From: Anaerolineales bacterium UBA4823
Lineage (GTDB): Bacteria > Chloroflexota > Anaerolineae > Anaerolineales > UBA4823
DNA: 7,071 nucleotides
Direction: 5' to 3'
Assembly (NCBI GenBank): GCA_002402275.1
Contig: DHFN01000233.1
Coordinates: forward strand, 1 to 7,071
Positions 6,262 through 7,071 of the stretch are shown here, piece by piece. The translations under genes were made by a program, and so were the position numbers. The notes under the pieces are model-generated. The model ran no database searches, was not told where the DNA came from, and saw nothing but the letters and a program-made list of their open reading frames with translations. The first letter of the stretch is position 1; every line of letters begins with the position of its first letter.

Positions 6262-6306
6262 TACATATAATATGTAATAATTCTATTATAATGTGAATTA
6301 TTACAT
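6262..6306. promoter_or_regulatory. Nested palindromes around TATAAT boxes, candidate operator 1
   Basis: A 15-bp palindrome TACATATAATATGTA (6262-6276) overlaps a perfect 12-bp inverted repeat: ATGTAATAATTC (6272-6283) and GAATTATTACAT (6295-6306), separated by 11 bp. TATAAT occurs inside each (6266-6271 and 6287-6292). A protein bound here would cover the promoter. Confidence 0.55.
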
Positions 6307-6309
6307 TTT

Positions 6310-6358
6310 TAGTATACTACTGTTTAAATATACTAGGTATGTTATAATTCATAGTATA
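6310..6358 (+). promoter_or_regulatory. abiEi promoter with TAGTATA half-sites, candidate operator 2
   Basis: TAGTATACTA (6310-6319) is a perfect 10-bp palindrome. The same half-sites recur as TATACTA (6329-6335) and TAGTATA (6352-6358), flanking an extended -10 TGTTATAAT (6340-6348). Transcription would start near 6355, about 30 nt before the ATG. The layout suits autorepression. Confidence 0.6.
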
Positions 6359-6385
6359 AAGGAAATAATACACATAGGATATATT

Positions 6386-7071
6386 ATGGAATCAATTTCT
6401 GGATTGGGAAAAGAAGACAGAAAAAAATTAGCTGCTTTGCTGAGGAAAACAAAGGGAACAATCTCAGTACAAGAAGCCTCGGCCATATTAAACACTTCTA
6501 ATGTTAAAACCGCCAAGCTGCTTTCACGCTGGGCAGAAAAAGGCTGGCTTTCACGTATAAAGCGCGGTTTATATGTTCCAATACCTCTTGAATCACCTAC
6601 TATTGAAATTGCTTTGGAAGATCCCTGGATTATCGCTGATCGGCTCTATTCTCCTTGTTACTTTGGAGGATGGAGTGCTGCTGAGTACTGGTCGTTAACC
6701 GAACAAACCTTCCGTACGGTTATCGTTATGACAACCAAAAAACCAAGAAATCGCACGCCCAACATCAAAGGAACACCTTTTTCTCTGAAAACTATCTCTG
6801 AAAAAACATTTTTCGGAACAAAATCAGTCTGGAGAGGACAAATTAAATTATCTGTATCCGATCCTTCCCGCACTATACTTGATATGCTTGATAATCCTCA
6901 ATTGGGCGGTGGCATACGTTCTGTTGTAGATATGTTGAGCAATTACTTCAATTCGGAATATCGCAATTTAAAGCTTTTAATTGAATATGCCATACGATTA
7001 AACAATGGAGCGGTTTTCAAGCGACTTGGGTTCTTATTAGAGCGTTTAGCTCCCGACCAAGTATCTCTAAT
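6386..7071 (+). CDS. abiEi: AbiEi-type type IV toxin-antitoxin antitoxin/transcriptional regulator, 3' end outside window
   Basis: The frame is open for 228 codons from an ATG 6 nt after AGGA. It has the architecture of AbiEi antitoxins. Residues about 8-66 form a winged helix-turn-helix (VQEASAILNTSNVKTAKLL, then KGWLSRIKRGLYVP as the wing). A C-terminal domain follows, with FGGWSAAEYWSLTEQ (93-107), DPSRTILDMLDNP (159-171), GGGIRSV and AVFKRLGFLLERL (from 209). Known AbiEi proteins repress their own promoter and neutralise the nucleotidyltransferase toxin AbiEii; the pair aborts phage infection. The sequence shows only the antitoxin; a toxin gene is expected just past the window. Unusual palindromes upstream fit autoregulation. 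It could instead be an orphan AbiEi-like regulator. Family assignment is firm and the symbol is by family. Confidence 0.85.
   Translation, partial: MESISGLGKEDRKKLAALLRKTKGTISVQEASAILNTSNVKTAKLLSRWAEKGWLSRIKRGLYVPIPLESPTIEIALEDPWIIADRLYSPCYFGGWSAAEYWSLTEQTFRTVIVMTTKKPRNRTPNIKGTPFSLKTISEKTFFGTKSVWRGQIKLSVSDPSRTILDMLDNPQLGGGIRSVVDMLSNYFNSEYRNLKLLIEYAIRLNNGAVFKRLGFLLERLAPDQVSL

Overview
The window is about 7.1 kb of moderately AT-rich bacterial DNA. It carries five recognisable protein-coding loci separated by long, repeat-bearing spacers. Consensus AGGAGG ribosome binding sites, secreted hydrolases, a membrane diguanylate cyclase and an AbiEi-type antitoxin suggest a free-living, probably anaerobic, environmental bacterium. 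The amide hydrolase resembles the Gram-negative branch of its family. The phylum cannot be fixed from the sequence. There are no ribosomal, tRNA or CRISPR features and no intact transposase.

Layout: (1) 1-1270, minus strand: 5' part of a secreted S41-family peptidase with a TTG start; its 3' end lies outside the window. (2) 1271-1683: divergent intergenic region with promoters and an imperfect palindrome. (3) 1684-2739, plus strand: secreted Ntn-hydrolase of the choloylglycine hydrolase/penicillin V acylase family with all key catalytic positions. (4) 2740-3111: T-rich terminator, a long perfect inverted repeat, copy 1 of a 33-bp dispersed repeat, and an extended -10 promoter. (5) 3112-4272, plus strand: membrane GGDEF diguanylate cyclase, followed at once by a GC-rich hairpin. 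(6) 4520-5415, minus strand: wreck of a secreted class C-type serine beta-lactamase/esterase-like hydrolase. Its N-terminal part (with SxxK) and its C-terminal tail are joined out of frame and the middle is missing. (7) 5416-6385: nearly 1 kb without a supported gene, holding short tandem repeats, a CATCCTGAGC-type dispersed repeat, small hairpins, copy 2 of the 33-bp repeat, and an AT-rich block of nested palindromes each wrapped around a TATAAT box. (8) 6386-7071, plus strand: AbiEi-type antitoxin/transcriptional regulator, cut by the window end.

The genes do not form one pathway. Three are secreted or envelope hydrolases (one broken), one makes the second messenger c-di-GMP, and the last is probably the first gene of a type IV toxin-antitoxin/phage-defence operon. 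The two 33-bp repeats lie in the same orientation around the cyclase and the broken hydrolase, so that segment looks like a rearrangement-prone accessory island. The most informative non-coding feature is the palindrome block before abiEi, which looks like a multi-site autoregulatory operator.
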